DNA of 30,106 nucleotides from Nitrospiraceae bacterium UBA2166 (GCA_002328825.1 DCWI01000025.1:1612-31717), one strand, 5' to 3'. Numbered from the stretch's first letter, positions 1-8,008 are shown. Notes: generated by a model from the letters alone, not told the origin. Translations and numbers: made by a program.

Positions 1-72
1 GGAATAGCTCAGTGGTAGAGCATCGCCTTGCCAAGGCGAGGGTCGCGGGTTCAAATCCCGTTTCCCGCTCCA
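1..72 (+). tRNA. tRNA-Gly(GCC), 5' end cut by the window edge
   Basis: Cloverleaf parts are visible. The D arm begins GCTCAGTGGTAGAGC. The anticodon stem encloses the loop TTGCCAA with anticodon GCC (Gly). The T arm contains GGTTCAAATCC. The 3' acceptor strand TTCCCGC (62-68) pairs with the visible 5' bases GGAA, so about three bases of the 5' strand lie outside the window. The discriminator base is T69 and CCA (70-72) is encoded. Confidence 0.95.
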
Positions 73-262
73 TACTTACGGTGTCATCCTCTTTTGTGGT
101 CACGGTTCCCGATCGAGTTTCCACGATCCTTCAGGGGCATCTAAATGGGGAGTCGGATTTAGTAGACTGGGAAGAAAACCCAGAGCAAGAACTTTTTAGA
201 AGCTTCTTCTCTATCAGAGTGCAGCACAATAAGACAATCTTCAGAAAACGATTACGGCTTCT

Positions 263-2014
263 TTAAAAATCACCAAATCTGTCACCTAAAGCACTAGATT
301 TCGCAGATATGTACGCTCTCGACTCAACCGCACTAGATTTAGCACTAACACCCCTCTTAACGTCCCGATGAGCCTCCGCTTTAGCTCGTTTCCCTTGTTT
401 TGCTCTCCTAGCAAATATTCTACCGGCAATAGATTTTTCAAGATTAGGGAAACTCTTATACAAAACCCGTGAAAGGTTGGCTGTACTCAAAATCAGTCTT
501 TGTTTCCATTTATTATCTGGGTATAACGTTTCTAAGTTGTGTCGGCCCACCTCAAATACAAATTCTTTCACTTTCTCTTTAAACTCATTTGTATACGTAA
601 AAAAACTTTCTTCCTGTATATAGGAATCATCAAAAAGATTTCTCTGGTAATAGGTGCTTACCGCATATGGATTTACACTATTTTGGTATATTTGAATCCC
701 ATACCCTTGCCGCTTGGGTTCGAGCCAATACTCTTTAAAACCATATTCGTCGGCATATTCATCATAAATCCGTGTTCCTGGAAATGGTATTAACGAACCT
801 GATACCTGAAATAAATATACGTCATCCCATGTTTCACGCACAAATTTAATCGAGTTAGCTACACTTTGTGGCGTCTCCCAAGGAAACCCAGTCATCAAAT
901 TTGCCCATACCTGTAGCCCCGCCTGAGCACCAACTCGCACTGCATTGTAGTTATCTTCCACCGTACACCTTTTGTCCATGCGCTGTAATGTCTCTTCGTC
1001 TCCACTTTCTATTCCAAAAGAAATCAGATAACAACCAGCAGCCTTCATCATCTCCGCCATCTCAAGGTTAACAAACTCTGCCCGAGTCGATGCTTGCCAT
1101 GATACTTTCGGCTGAATCTTTTTTATCGCTTCACAAAATCCAGCTACATGTTTTTTATTTACTGTAAAAACATCATCTGCAATCGTGAAATTAGTTACTC
1201 CATATTTATCTACCCTACGCTGTATTTCTTCCATCAATTTCGGCATAGGTTCAAAGGAAACTCGTTGACCAAATACCCTCCAGTCACAAAATGTACAGGT
1301 AGCGGGGCAACCTCGAGTCGTGTAAATGCGGTGAATTCCTCGAATTAACGAGTCATTTTGACGAAACGCCTCACGATCAAAAGGATCGAAATCCGGGGAG
1401 GGAAGTTCAGCAAGTTCTGCATCTGCAACTCTTTTTCGAGGCGGGTTTGTTACTATCTTCCCATCTTCGTTGCGGTAGGTAATTCCTTGTATAGCAGCTA
1501 GGCCCTCCCCTTTTTCCTGTACGATATCGTCTGGAGAGATATTTAACCCCGCATAATATCCTAAGTCAGGTTTTTGGATCCAAGGCACAGATCCGTTTAC
1601 CTGATTCATTCTTACTGACTGGATAGGATTTCCACTCCAATAATCACACAACTCTCCCATTGTTACCTCACCCTCATTGCGAACCACGATGTCCGCTCCG
1701 GCTTCTATAACCTCTTTTGGCGCATCCGTTGGATGTGGCCCACCTAAGACCACAATTAGGCCTTCTTTTTTTAAAAGCCGTATTAACTCATATACTTCTA
1801 GAACCTGAAATGTCAGCATAGCAATACCGACTATTTCTGCTTCGCATTCTCGGGCCTTTGCTACGAATTCATGAGGAGTGATTGCTTTCTTAAAAGTATT
1901 TATAGCGGTAGATACGTTAAAGCCCTTTTCTTTCAACACACCAGCTATCATAGCCAATGAGTTTGGTATTTCCCCAATAATTGTGGGGTATATTAGAAGA
2001 ACATTTTTCTTCAT
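263..2014 (-). CDS. B12-binding domain radical SAM protein, function unassigned
   Basis: Predicted 583-residue cobalamin-type radical SAM enzyme. The N-terminal ~130 residues look like a B12-binding Rossmann domain (start MKKNVLLIYP, then a GGPHPT loop and a conserved RNEGE segment), as in the BchE/magnesium-protoporphyrin cyclase class. I do not see the DxHxxG motif of base-off B12 binders. The radical SAM cluster motif is CPATCTFC (Cys236, Cys240, Cys243), followed by a typical SAM-domain barrel with GIESGDEETL and a ~120-residue C-terminal extension ending in a basic, Ala/Ser-rich tail. A TTG lies 9 codons upstream, but I chose the ATG at 2014 because a purine-rich GAGAAAAGGG stands before it. 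The gene stands alone, facing away from the sugar-acid cassette. The substrate cannot be told; enzymes of this class methylate, cyclise or rearrange lipids, tetrapyrroles and natural products. Confidence 0.85.
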   Translation of the reverse strand: MKKNVLLIYPTIIGEIPNSLAMIAGVLKEKGFNVSTAINTFKKAITPHEFVAKARECEAEIVGIAMLTFQVLEVYELIRLLKKEGLIVVLGGPHPTDAPKEVIEAGADIVVRNEGEVTMGELCDYWSGNPIQSVRMNQVNGSVPWIQKPDLGYYAGLNISPDDIVQEKGEGLAAIQGITYRNEDGKIVTNPPRKRVADAELAELPSPDFDPFDREAFRQNDSLIRGIHRIYTTRGCPATCTFCDWRVFGQRVSFEPMPKLMEEIQRRVDKYGVTNFTIADDVFTVNKKHVAGFCEAIKKIQPKVSWQASTRAEFVNLEMAEMMKAAGCYLISFGIESGDEETLQRMDKRCTVEDNYNAVRVGAQAGLQVWANLMTGFPWETPQSVANSIKFVRETWDDVYLFQVSGSLIPFPGTRIYDEYADEYGFKEYWLEPKRQGYGIQIYQNSVNPYAVSTYYQRNLFDDSYIQEESFFTYTNEFKEKVKEFVFEVGRHNLETLYPDNKWKQRLILSTANLSRVLYKSFPNLEKSIAGRIFARRAKQGKRAKAEAHRDVKRGVSAKSSAVESRAYISAKSSALGDRFGDF

Positions 2015-2044
2015 ATATAATTTCCCTTTTCTCTCCGCCAATTA

Positions 2045-2056
2045 GTTGTTAACAAC
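2045..2056. promoter_or_regulatory. Perfect 12-bp palindrome, candidate operator
   Basis: GTTGTTAACAAC is an uninterrupted 12-bp palindrome. It lies between the predicted -10 box (2069-2074, minus strand) and the radical SAM start codon at 2014, just inside the predicted transcript. That position suits a repressor site. No regulator gene is adjacent, so the protein partner is unknown. Confidence 0.4.
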
Positions 2057-2068
2057 AATGATGCCTTG

Positions 2069-2097
2069 ATTGTATTAAGTGTGGCTACTTGTCTTAA
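2069..2097 (-). promoter_or_regulatory. Candidate sigma70 promoter of the radical SAM gene
   Basis: Read on the minus strand: TTAAGA (2097-2092), a 17-nt spacer, then TACAAT (2074-2069). The -10 matches consensus at 5 of 6 positions and the -35 at 4 of 6. The predicted start near 2062 would give a leader of about 50 nt to the ATG at 2014. Confidence 0.45.
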
Positions 2098-2485
2098 TGT
2101 CACCACTATATCTCATTCCCACTCTTACGGGATTGATTTCAGGACTTATTTATTCTTTTGGACAAACTTGGTGTTTCTCCAAACTTTTTATCAAATAGCG
2201 TTAGAAAACACGTTGCTGGTTAATTATCATAATGATTGAATGCCTCAATGCAATAGAAGATGTCTGTTTCCAGCTCTACTCTGCCGTGGAAACCTGAGGC
2301 TGTTTTGTGATTGTGTTGACCTGATTTTATTAGTCATGCTCATATTTTTTCGTATAATTCTCTGCCACGGAACTATTTTGCGCTATGTTTCTAAAAAAAG
2401 GCAATTTCTGTAGTTATAACTAGTAACGATCAAAGCAATGCAGGCTATACACGAAAGAGACAGAAAACTTTTCAGAAACTCCGTG

Positions 2486-2514
2486 TTGACCCTCACATTA
2501 CGCGCTGGTAAGCT
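2486..2514 (+). promoter_or_regulatory. Weak candidate promoter for the sugar-acid cassette
   Basis: TTGACC (2486-2491), 17-nt spacer, then TAAGCT (2509-2514). The -10 is poor (3 of 6), but it is preceded by TGG, which fits an extended -10 (TGn). Predicted transcription would start near 2521, about 140 nt before the first gene of the cassette. Confidence 0.3.
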
Positions 2515-2523
2515 TTCCTCATC

Positions 2524-2538
2524 ACGTGCGAAGCACGT
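2524..2538 (+). other. Small perfect hairpin in the cassette leader
   Basis: ACGTGC and GCACGT form a perfect 6-bp stem around a GAA triloop, followed by TTTTG. It would sit at or next to the predicted 5' end of the cassette transcript. It could stabilise the RNA, act as an operator or be a weak terminator; the stem is short, so chance is possible. Confidence 0.3.
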
Positions 2539-2662
2539 TTTGCGATATTGCTAGGAACTCACATCGATCATTTCAGCCATTATTTGGACACGCCGTAAAG
2601 TCTAACGGCAATCCAAAACCTCTCGATTATGCACATACCAATTCCATGCTCACGAGGAAATA

Positions 2663-4423
2663 ATGATTCACTTTGATCAATTGATCCCTAGCAATGGTTA
2701 TGTGATTGGCGAATTAGCGTGCGGGCATGAAGGAGACATTAGTAAATGTCAGAAGCTCATCGACTGTGTTGCAAGCAGTGGCGCCTCTATCGTGAAGTTT
2801 CAAATATTTATTCCGTCAGAGCGTGCAACCGAAGATCATCCCGAATGGAAAATTTTTAACGATTTAGCCTTGACGCGACAAGAATGGCTCCAAGCTTCAC
2901 AGTACGCACGTGCAAAAAATCTTACAATTTTTGCGGATGTTTTTGGCGAGGCGGGTTTTTCCATTGCACAAGAAATAGGAGTTGATGGCTATAAAATTCA
3001 TTCTGAGGATCTCCACAATATCCATTTTATTGCAAAGGTGGCCGCTGACAATAAGTTGCTGCTTATTGGCGTTGGTGGTGCGCACAGAATTGAAATTTAC
3101 AATCTTATTCGATTTCTAAAAGCGAAAGATGTCTGTCGTCAGATCGTCTTGATGCCTGGCGTGCAAACTTTCCCCACTCCCCTTGAAGCACATTCTATTG
3201 AAGAAGTTGGCGATCTCCATGCCATCTATGCAAGCCAAGGGATTAAAGTAGGATTTTCTGATCATATCTCTGGCGATTGTGAAGAGGCACTTATCGCACC
3301 ACTAATGGCATTGGCGCATGGGGCATGTATTCTTGAAAAGCATATTACCATTGATCGTGACGACCAGTGGGAAGACTATCAATCTGCCTTAGGCCGAGAA
3401 AACTTTGCACGCTTTGTCCACTACGTGAATAGGGTATCGCCATTATTGAGAAAAACAGGAAATTTCAATGATTTTGAAAGTGAATATAGGCATATCTTTA
3501 AAAAAACACCCGTCGTATCGCGCACACTACAAGCAGGACACATACTGGAGTTAGGGGATATTCACTATGCAAAGCATGCTGATAGTAAAGTGCCTCTATC
3601 AAGTACGCAGCTTCTCAATAAAACACTTCGTACTGCTGTGTCACAATATGGACCATTACGCCCGACAAATGTGAACAACGTGGTGGGAGGAATTATTGTC
3701 GTTCGCTGTATGTCAAATCGTTTTCCTAACAAGGCGATAAAAACTATACAGAACCGTGAAGCAATTTCACTGTTGATTGAACGGATACAACGCTGTACGA
3801 CACTTGATCAAATTGTTTTGGCCACAACAAGCGATTCTTCAGATGATGTTCTTGTCGATATTGCGGAACGGCATAAAATTTCGTCGTTTCGTGGGTCCCG
3901 AGATAATCTTTCCTCCCGATTTTACGGGGCTGCAAAACATTTTGGGCTGGATCATATTGTACGAATCACCGGTGACGATCTTCTACGTGATGAAATCATG
4001 ATTGATCGAGCAGTGGAAAGCCATCTGCATCACGGATGCGATGTAACCTTCATGCACAATATGCCCTATGGAACCTCGTCGGACGTATTCAGTCTCAATG
4101 TCATCGAAACAATTTTCAATACAGCCCGTGTCCCTAAGAATACAGAGTATTTGGAATATTACCTTGAGAATGACCGGTATTTTAGCATGAATACTATTAG
4201 GTCAGATTATCAGTTTAGCCCAGACTTGCGCATGTCGCTTGACTATGAAGAAGATCTTCAGTTTTTCTGCCGCGTATTCGATCAATTTTATCCTTGCAAT
4301 CCAACATTTACGGTGGCAGATACTTTACAATGGATTCAAGAAAACCCTTCTGTTATAAATATTAACAAACACAAACCAGTGAAACTTACGCGTAACGATA
4401 TAGATGTAAGTCTGAACATATGA
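2663..4423 (+). CDS. Fused nonulosonic acid synthase (NeuB/SpsE type) and SpsF-type cytidylyltransferase
   Basis: 586 residues, apparently bifunctional. Residues 10-265 form a NeuB-type TIM barrel that condenses PEP with a 6-carbon amino sugar. Visible blocks are GELACGHEGD (16-25), VKFQIF (44-49), YKIHSEDLHN (110-119), GFSDH with His201 and EKH with His227, the two His expected to bind the metal. Residues ~281-336 look like the SAF/antifreeze-like domain that follows the barrel in this family. Residues ~341-586 resemble SpsF/CMP-NulO synthetases: GGIIVVRCMSNRFPNKAI at the nucleotide-binding start and RITGDDLLRDE at ~434-444, where family members usually have a GDCPLID-like block. The ATG has GAGGAAATA before it. 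In B. subtilis sps and Campylobacter-type loci these are separate proteins. The usual GPDH block after the second metal His is WEDYQ here. The exact sugar is unknown. Confidence 0.85.
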   Translation: MIHFDQLIPSNGYVIGELACGHEGDISKCQKLIDCVASSGASIVKFQIFIPSERATEDHPEWKIFNDLALTRQEWLQASQYARAKNLTIFADVFGEAGFSIAQEIGVDGYKIHSEDLHNIHFIAKVAADNKLLLIGVGGAHRIEIYNLIRFLKAKDVCRQIVLMPGVQTFPTPLEAHSIEEVGDLHAIYASQGIKVGFSDHISGDCEEALIAPLMALAHGACILEKHITIDRDDQWEDYQSALGRENFARFVHYVNRVSPLLRKTGNFNDFESEYRHIFKKTPVVSRTLQAGHILELGDIHYAKHADSKVPLSSTQLLNKTLRTAVSQYGPLRPTNVNNVVGGIIVVRCMSNRFPNKAIKTIQNREAISLLIERIQRCTTLDQIVLATTSDSSDDVLVDIAERHKISSFRGSRDNLSSRFYGAAKHFGLDHIVRITGDDLLRDEIMIDRAVESHLHHGCDVTFMHNMPYGTSSDVFSLNVIETIFNTARVPKNTEYLEYYLENDRYFSMNTIRSDYQFSPDLRMSLDYEEDLQFFCRVFDQFYPCNPTFTVADTLQWIQENPSVININKHKPVKLTRNDIDVSLNI

Positions 4424-4513
4424 AATCACAGCTTCAATCCTTACCATTGGACTCGCGTTTTCAACGAATAACATGCTGTTCATGAGCACACATACACTCG
4501 AGCATCATTCTCC

Positions 4514-5224
4514 ATGCTAACAGCTGTCGTAACGGGTTCGGAAGGACAACTCGGAAGAACATTCTGCTCGAAGCTGAAAAGTCTTGGATATCAGGTTGTT
4601 GGATTTGACACTGCAAATCAAGTGAATGACAACATCATTTTTCATCAGGTGGATATCACCGAATCACACAGCATTGGCAATGCCATGGATAAGCTCGAGA
4701 ATAATATTGACCTCTTGATCAACAATGCAGGGGTCTCCGTATTCTCTCCCTTTGAAGAGCGAACAGATGAGGACTTGGATCACGTTATTGGGGTAAACCT
4801 TAAAGGTACAATTCTAATGACGCAAATTGTCTTTAATAGATTTTTTAAACCTTGCAAGAAGGGATGTATTGTCAACCTTGGCTCAATCTATGGGGTAGTT
4901 GCCGGAGACATGACGATCTACGGTGAAAATGATCGCAGAACTCCTGAAGTTTATGGAGCGACAAAGGCTGCAATCATCAATTTGACCAAATATTTTGCCG
5001 CGTACATGGCTCCATATAACGTGAGAGTAAACTGTATCTCTCCTGGAGGAATATTTGCTGACCACAATGCGGATTTTGTTAACAAGTACTCCTTAAAAGT
5101 TCCCCTTCAACGCATGGGAAATGTTGAAGATATTCTCAGCACTCTGGAATATCTCATCGCAGAAAAATCATCCTATGTGACAGGACAAAACATTGTGATT
5201 GATGGGGGACTGACAGCGTGGTAG
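4514..5224 (+). CDS. SDR-family NAD(P)-dependent oxidoreductase, PtmA-like role inferred
   Basis: 236-residue classical short-chain dehydrogenase/reductase. The dinucleotide-binding motif is TGSEGQLG (7-14), followed by NNAG (70-73), a catalytic Ser at 124 in NLGSIYG, Tyr147 and Lys151 in YGATK, and a C-terminal GQNIVIDGG block typical of the family. The position between a NulO synthase/cytidylyltransferase and a DegT aminotransferase suggests it oxidises or reduces a sugar intermediate, as proposed for PtmA in legionaminic acid loci; this is context-based inference. No good ribosome-binding site precedes the ATG, and 90 nt separate it from the upstream gene. It overlaps the next gene by 7 nt, so the two are probably translationally coupled. 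Confidence 0.85.
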   Translation: MLTAVVTGSEGQLGRTFCSKLKSLGYQVVGFDTANQVNDNIIFHQVDITESHSIGNAMDKLENNIDLLINNAGVSVFSPFEERTDEDLDHVIGVNLKGTILMTQIVFNRFFKPCKKGCIVNLGSIYGVVAGDMTIYGENDRRTPEVYGATKAAIINLTKYFAAYMAPYNVRVNCISPGGIFADHNADFVNKYSLKVPLQRMGNVEDILSTLEYLIAEKSSYVTGQNIVIDGGLTAW

Positions 5225-6426
5225 ACCTCCAAAAGATTGGGACAAAATCGAAAAAGTTGTGGCGGGTTGATGAGCGAGAATTAGCATATATTCAGCAAGC
5301 TATTGCAAGCGGTCTCACTGGTGATGCGACAAAAACATTTGAAGAGGCATTTGCGAAAAAATTTGGCGTGCAGTACGCCATCGCTGTAAATTCTGGCACG
5401 TCTGCGTTGCATGCTGCAATCGTGGCACTCGAGATTGGCCCGGGAGATGAAGTTATTGTGCCACCATTAACATTTATAGCACCCGCTTTCGCGCCACTTT
5501 TTGTAGGAGCAATACCTGTATTTGCCGATATCGATCCGCAGACATTTAATATCGACCCGGAAGATATTCGGAGAAAAATCACACCACGGACACGAGCTAT
5601 TATCACAGTGTCTCTCTATGGTTTGTCACCAGACATGGACACGATAATGGAGATCGCCACCCAGCATAATCTCAAGGTAATTGAAGATAACGCTCAATGT
5701 GTTTTGGGAAGATACAAAAAACAAATCGTAGGCACGATCGGGGACATTTCGATTTTCAGTCTACAAAGGAGTAAACACCTTACCGCGGGAGGTGGAGGCG
5801 TTGCAATTACAAACAACGAGAAGATCGCCGAAAAATTTCGAAAGGTTTCCGACCTCGGATATACTACATTAACAGCAAAACCTATTTCCAACGAAGATTT
5901 CAAAGAAAGGATACAACACCCTGACTTTAAACGACATGAGCTGATTGGGTACAACTTTCGCATGCCTGATGTATGCGCAGCCATGGCTCTCGCCCAAGTA
6001 GAAAAGATGGACATGCTTTTGGAAAAACGTATTGCAATTGCTAAACTATATGAGGAAGTACTTCGCGTTTGTGATTGGTTGATCCCCCAACATTGCCCCA
6101 AGGATATCATGCACACATACTGGACTTATGCAATAAAACTCGACACGACCAAAAAAGCAATTTCTTGGTTAGAATTTCGCACGGCATTTCGCAACAACGG
6201 AGGCGAACGATTTTATGGAGCATGGACATTAGGATATCTTGAACCCGCCCTAGAAGGGATGAAATTAGGTACACATGGCATGAGGTATGAAAAAGGCCTT
6301 TGCCCAGTCGCAGAATCAGTACAACCCTACATAATTCAGTTAAAAACAAACTTTGAGGATCTGCAATATGCTCACCAGCAGTCAAATGCTTTAGCAAAAA
6401 CAATTTCTCAGTTTTCCCTTGCCTAA
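5218..6426 (+). CDS. DegT/DnrJ/EryC1/StrS-family PLP-dependent sugar aminotransferase
   Basis: 402 residues, normal for the family. These fold-type I enzymes aminate keto-sugar nucleotides, usually at C4 or C3, using glutamate. Visible are the NSGTSALHAA phosphate-binding block (58-67), PPLTFIAPA (82-90), the cofactor-ring Asp157 in IEDNAQ, and Lys186 in SLQRSKHLTAGGGG as Schiff-base lysine. The GTG start overlaps the SDR stop (GCGTGGTAG), with GGGGG 9 nt upstream as ribosome-binding site. EDNAQ replaces the commoner EDAAQ/EDCAQ, a mild variant. It is the counterpart of spsC/pseC/legC-type aminotransferases, which fits a pathway to a diamino nonulosonic acid. The substrate is not determined. 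Confidence 0.88.
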   Translation: MVDLQKIGTKSKKLWRVDERELAYIQQAIASGLTGDATKTFEEAFAKKFGVQYAIAVNSGTSALHAAIVALEIGPGDEVIVPPLTFIAPAFAPLFVGAIPVFADIDPQTFNIDPEDIRRKITPRTRAIITVSLYGLSPDMDTIMEIATQHNLKVIEDNAQCVLGRYKKQIVGTIGDISIFSLQRSKHLTAGGGGVAITNNEKIAEKFRKVSDLGYTTLTAKPISNEDFKERIQHPDFKRHELIGYNFRMPDVCAAMALAQVEKMDMLLEKRIAIAKLYEEVLRVCDWLIPQHCPKDIMHTYWTYAIKLDTTKKAISWLEFRTAFRNNGGERFYGAWTLGYLEPALEGMKLGTHGMRYEKGLCPVAESVQPYIIQLKTNFEDLQYAHQQSNALAKTISQFSLA

Positions 6427-6560
6427 GGTCTGAAACGCACTAACTCCCAGTGGGAAGTAGAAAAATGACCGCTATTCATAGAACCAAGCTCATTACTCAC
6501 CGCCCACACGACAGAGACAGGCTTGAGGACTTTCTTCCGTTTGTCTGATGGATCATTCAT

Positions 6561-7952
6561 TTGAATAAGACACTACTCCTCTCAACTCATTCACGTTTCT
6601 TACTACAATTATTCGAACCTATTATTCCTGCACTTTCCACACAATTTCGTATTGTGATTGTCTTGATCGTAGGCAAAAACATTCAAGTGCCAACGAGAAT
6701 GTCAGAAATGCTACTCACGTGGAAAAACGAAGGTGTAGTAGAGCAGTTTTTTTTCACTCCAGACCCCCGAGAAACATTCAAGTTTCATATGGCGATATGG
6801 AAACTTATCCCGCAACTTAAAAAATACACGTTTGATCTCTGGCTTGCCACAAGTGATACACTCCCGAGTGATCGATACATGTCAGATTATGTTTTGCCGA
6901 GTTCTAGCATTCGAATTGTAATATGGCCTTATATTACCTATTTATTTTGGCAACATTCCGCGTTTTCGAAAACAATTTTGAGCAACACGAAAACCCACAT
7001 AACTCCCTCTGAGACAAAAAATCTCGTTCTGAACATTAGCAAGCAAGTCTATCGTTTTATAAAATACGCATGGAGTTGGGTGACAGTCCGAGGAAAAGAG
7101 GAATCAAGGCACTCTTTGAGAAAAACGGTCCAAATTTACACTGATTATCTTATCAATCAAATTATTTTTCCCCTGTTGATCGCTCGCAAAACGTTTCAGT
7201 GTGAACCTTACGATGCAATGATTCAAACTGCTTCTGGCCGCTCCGATGCCTATGTGTTCTGTAATGAATTAGAGGTTGCAGCACATAGAATTCTTCTCAA
7301 AACAGATCATGTATATGTTGCACGTTTCCCAACATTGGATAAATGCCGTTGTACCCTTGACGCAATAAAAAAAACAACGATCCTGTGCGCATTGAGCGGA
7401 TGGGAACATCACGCTTTGATTCCGACCGATGTCTTGGCCTTATATTACCGCGACTTGAAAACCATTATCTCATCAACCAACGCCAACAACATTCACTTAC
7501 GGCGTCACCCTGGTTTTGGACCAAACGATGGTTGGGCTTGGGCTGGGCAATTGCATCACTATCTTACAGAGAGAGGGATTCGGTGTGAAGTCATCGGGTG
7601 TGAACGAGCCTTGCCAGAAATCGCGTGTGAGTATCTAGGTAGTGTTGGAGTGGCATGTTCATCGGCGTTGCGGGAGATTCGCGCATCGTGTAGCTATACC
7701 TTTGCTATTTGCCTTTCCAGCGTCTCAAAATCTTGGTACCGCCAGTTGCACAAACAGAATGCTGACCCAAAATTTATACTCGGCACCGATGGTATTGGAT
7801 GGATTGAGGAAGATGGAAGTTATGATCCATCGATCTTTGAACAGAAGCTCTATATTCCTAAAACAAAGAAAAGCATTGTAGATATTGTACTGGAACAATC
7901 GCAACACGCAGAAGAAATCCAGCACAGCCAGCTATCTAATCGCATCAAGTAA
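6561..7952 (+). CDS. Unrecognised 463-residue protein, possible GT-B sialyltransferase-like enzyme
   Basis: I do not recognise this protein with confidence. The N-terminus (TLLLSTHSRFLLQLFEPIIP) reads like the first beta-alpha unit of a GT-B glycosyltransferase. The C-terminal third has LRRHPGFG with His316-Pro317, then VGVACSSALREI with Ser367-Ser368. An HP motif followed by a paired Ser/Thr motif is what bacterial sialyl- and polysialyltransferases use to hold CMP-sialic acid. There is no signal peptide or clear membrane helix. It follows three sugar-acid genes on the same strand, so transfer of the cassette's activated sugar is a reasonable guess. The TTG is the first standard start codon after an in-frame stop at 6546-6548; no ribosome-binding site is evident. 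The alternative is a different surface-polysaccharide enzyme. Confidence 0.6.
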   Translation: MNKTLLLSTHSRFLLQLFEPIIPALSTQFRIVIVLIVGKNIQVPTRMSEMLLTWKNEGVVEQFFFTPDPRETFKFHMAIWKLIPQLKKYTFDLWLATSDTLPSDRYMSDYVLPSSSIRIVIWPYITYLFWQHSAFSKTILSNTKTHITPSETKNLVLNISKQVYRFIKYAWSWVTVRGKEESRHSLRKTVQIYTDYLINQIIFPLLIARKTFQCEPYDAMIQTASGRSDAYVFCNELEVAAHRILLKTDHVYVARFPTLDKCRCTLDAIKKTTILCALSGWEHHALIPTDVLALYYRDLKTIISSTNANNIHLRRHPGFGPNDGWAWAGQLHHYLTERGIRCEVIGCERALPEIACEYLGSVGVACSSALREIRASCSYTFAICLSSVSKSWYRQLHKQNADPKFILGTDGIGWIEEDGSYDPSIFEQKLYIPKTKKSIVDIVLEQSQHAEEIQHSQLSNRIK

Positions 7953-7971
7953 CGTATGTATAAATTTATGA

Positions 7972-7996
7972 TATCCGTGCGAAGTTTTCGTGGATA
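7972..7996. terminator. Weak hairpin between converging genes
   Basis: TATCC (7972-7976) pairs with GGATA (7992-7996), and CGAA (7980-7983) with TTCG (7987-7990) around GTT. It has a bulge and no T-run. It lies in the 56-nt gap between two converging genes, where a bidirectional terminator would be expected, but the signal is poor. Confidence 0.25.
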
Positions 7997-8008
7997 CTAC
8001 GTCTAGCA

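Larger units (their letters stand above)
2098..2662. other. Long gene-free stretch between divergent genes
   Basis: No open frame here has a recognisable product, and no tRNA-like fold or tandem repeat is evident. It is AT-rich and separates the leftward radical SAM gene from the rightward sugar-acid cassette. The only structures I can point to are a weak promoter-like pair at 2486-2514 and a 6-bp perfect hairpin at 2524-2538. An isolated TATAAT at 2353-2358 has no acceptable -35 at the right distance. Confidence 0.5.

Noticed and set aside
167..197. CTGGG/CCCAG hairpin with a later TTTTT as tRNA-Gly terminator
   Set aside because: The stem is only 5 bp and the T-run starts 9 nt after it, which does not fit an intrinsic terminator.
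12..266. 84-codon open frame overlapping tRNA-Gly
   Set aside because: It runs through the tRNA and has no ribosome-binding site or recognisable product; the part after the tRNA shows no coding character.
2353..2358. TATAAT as a promoter of the cassette
   Set aside because: A perfect -10, but the nearest TTGACC is 31 nt upstream and no other -35 lies at 16-18 nt.
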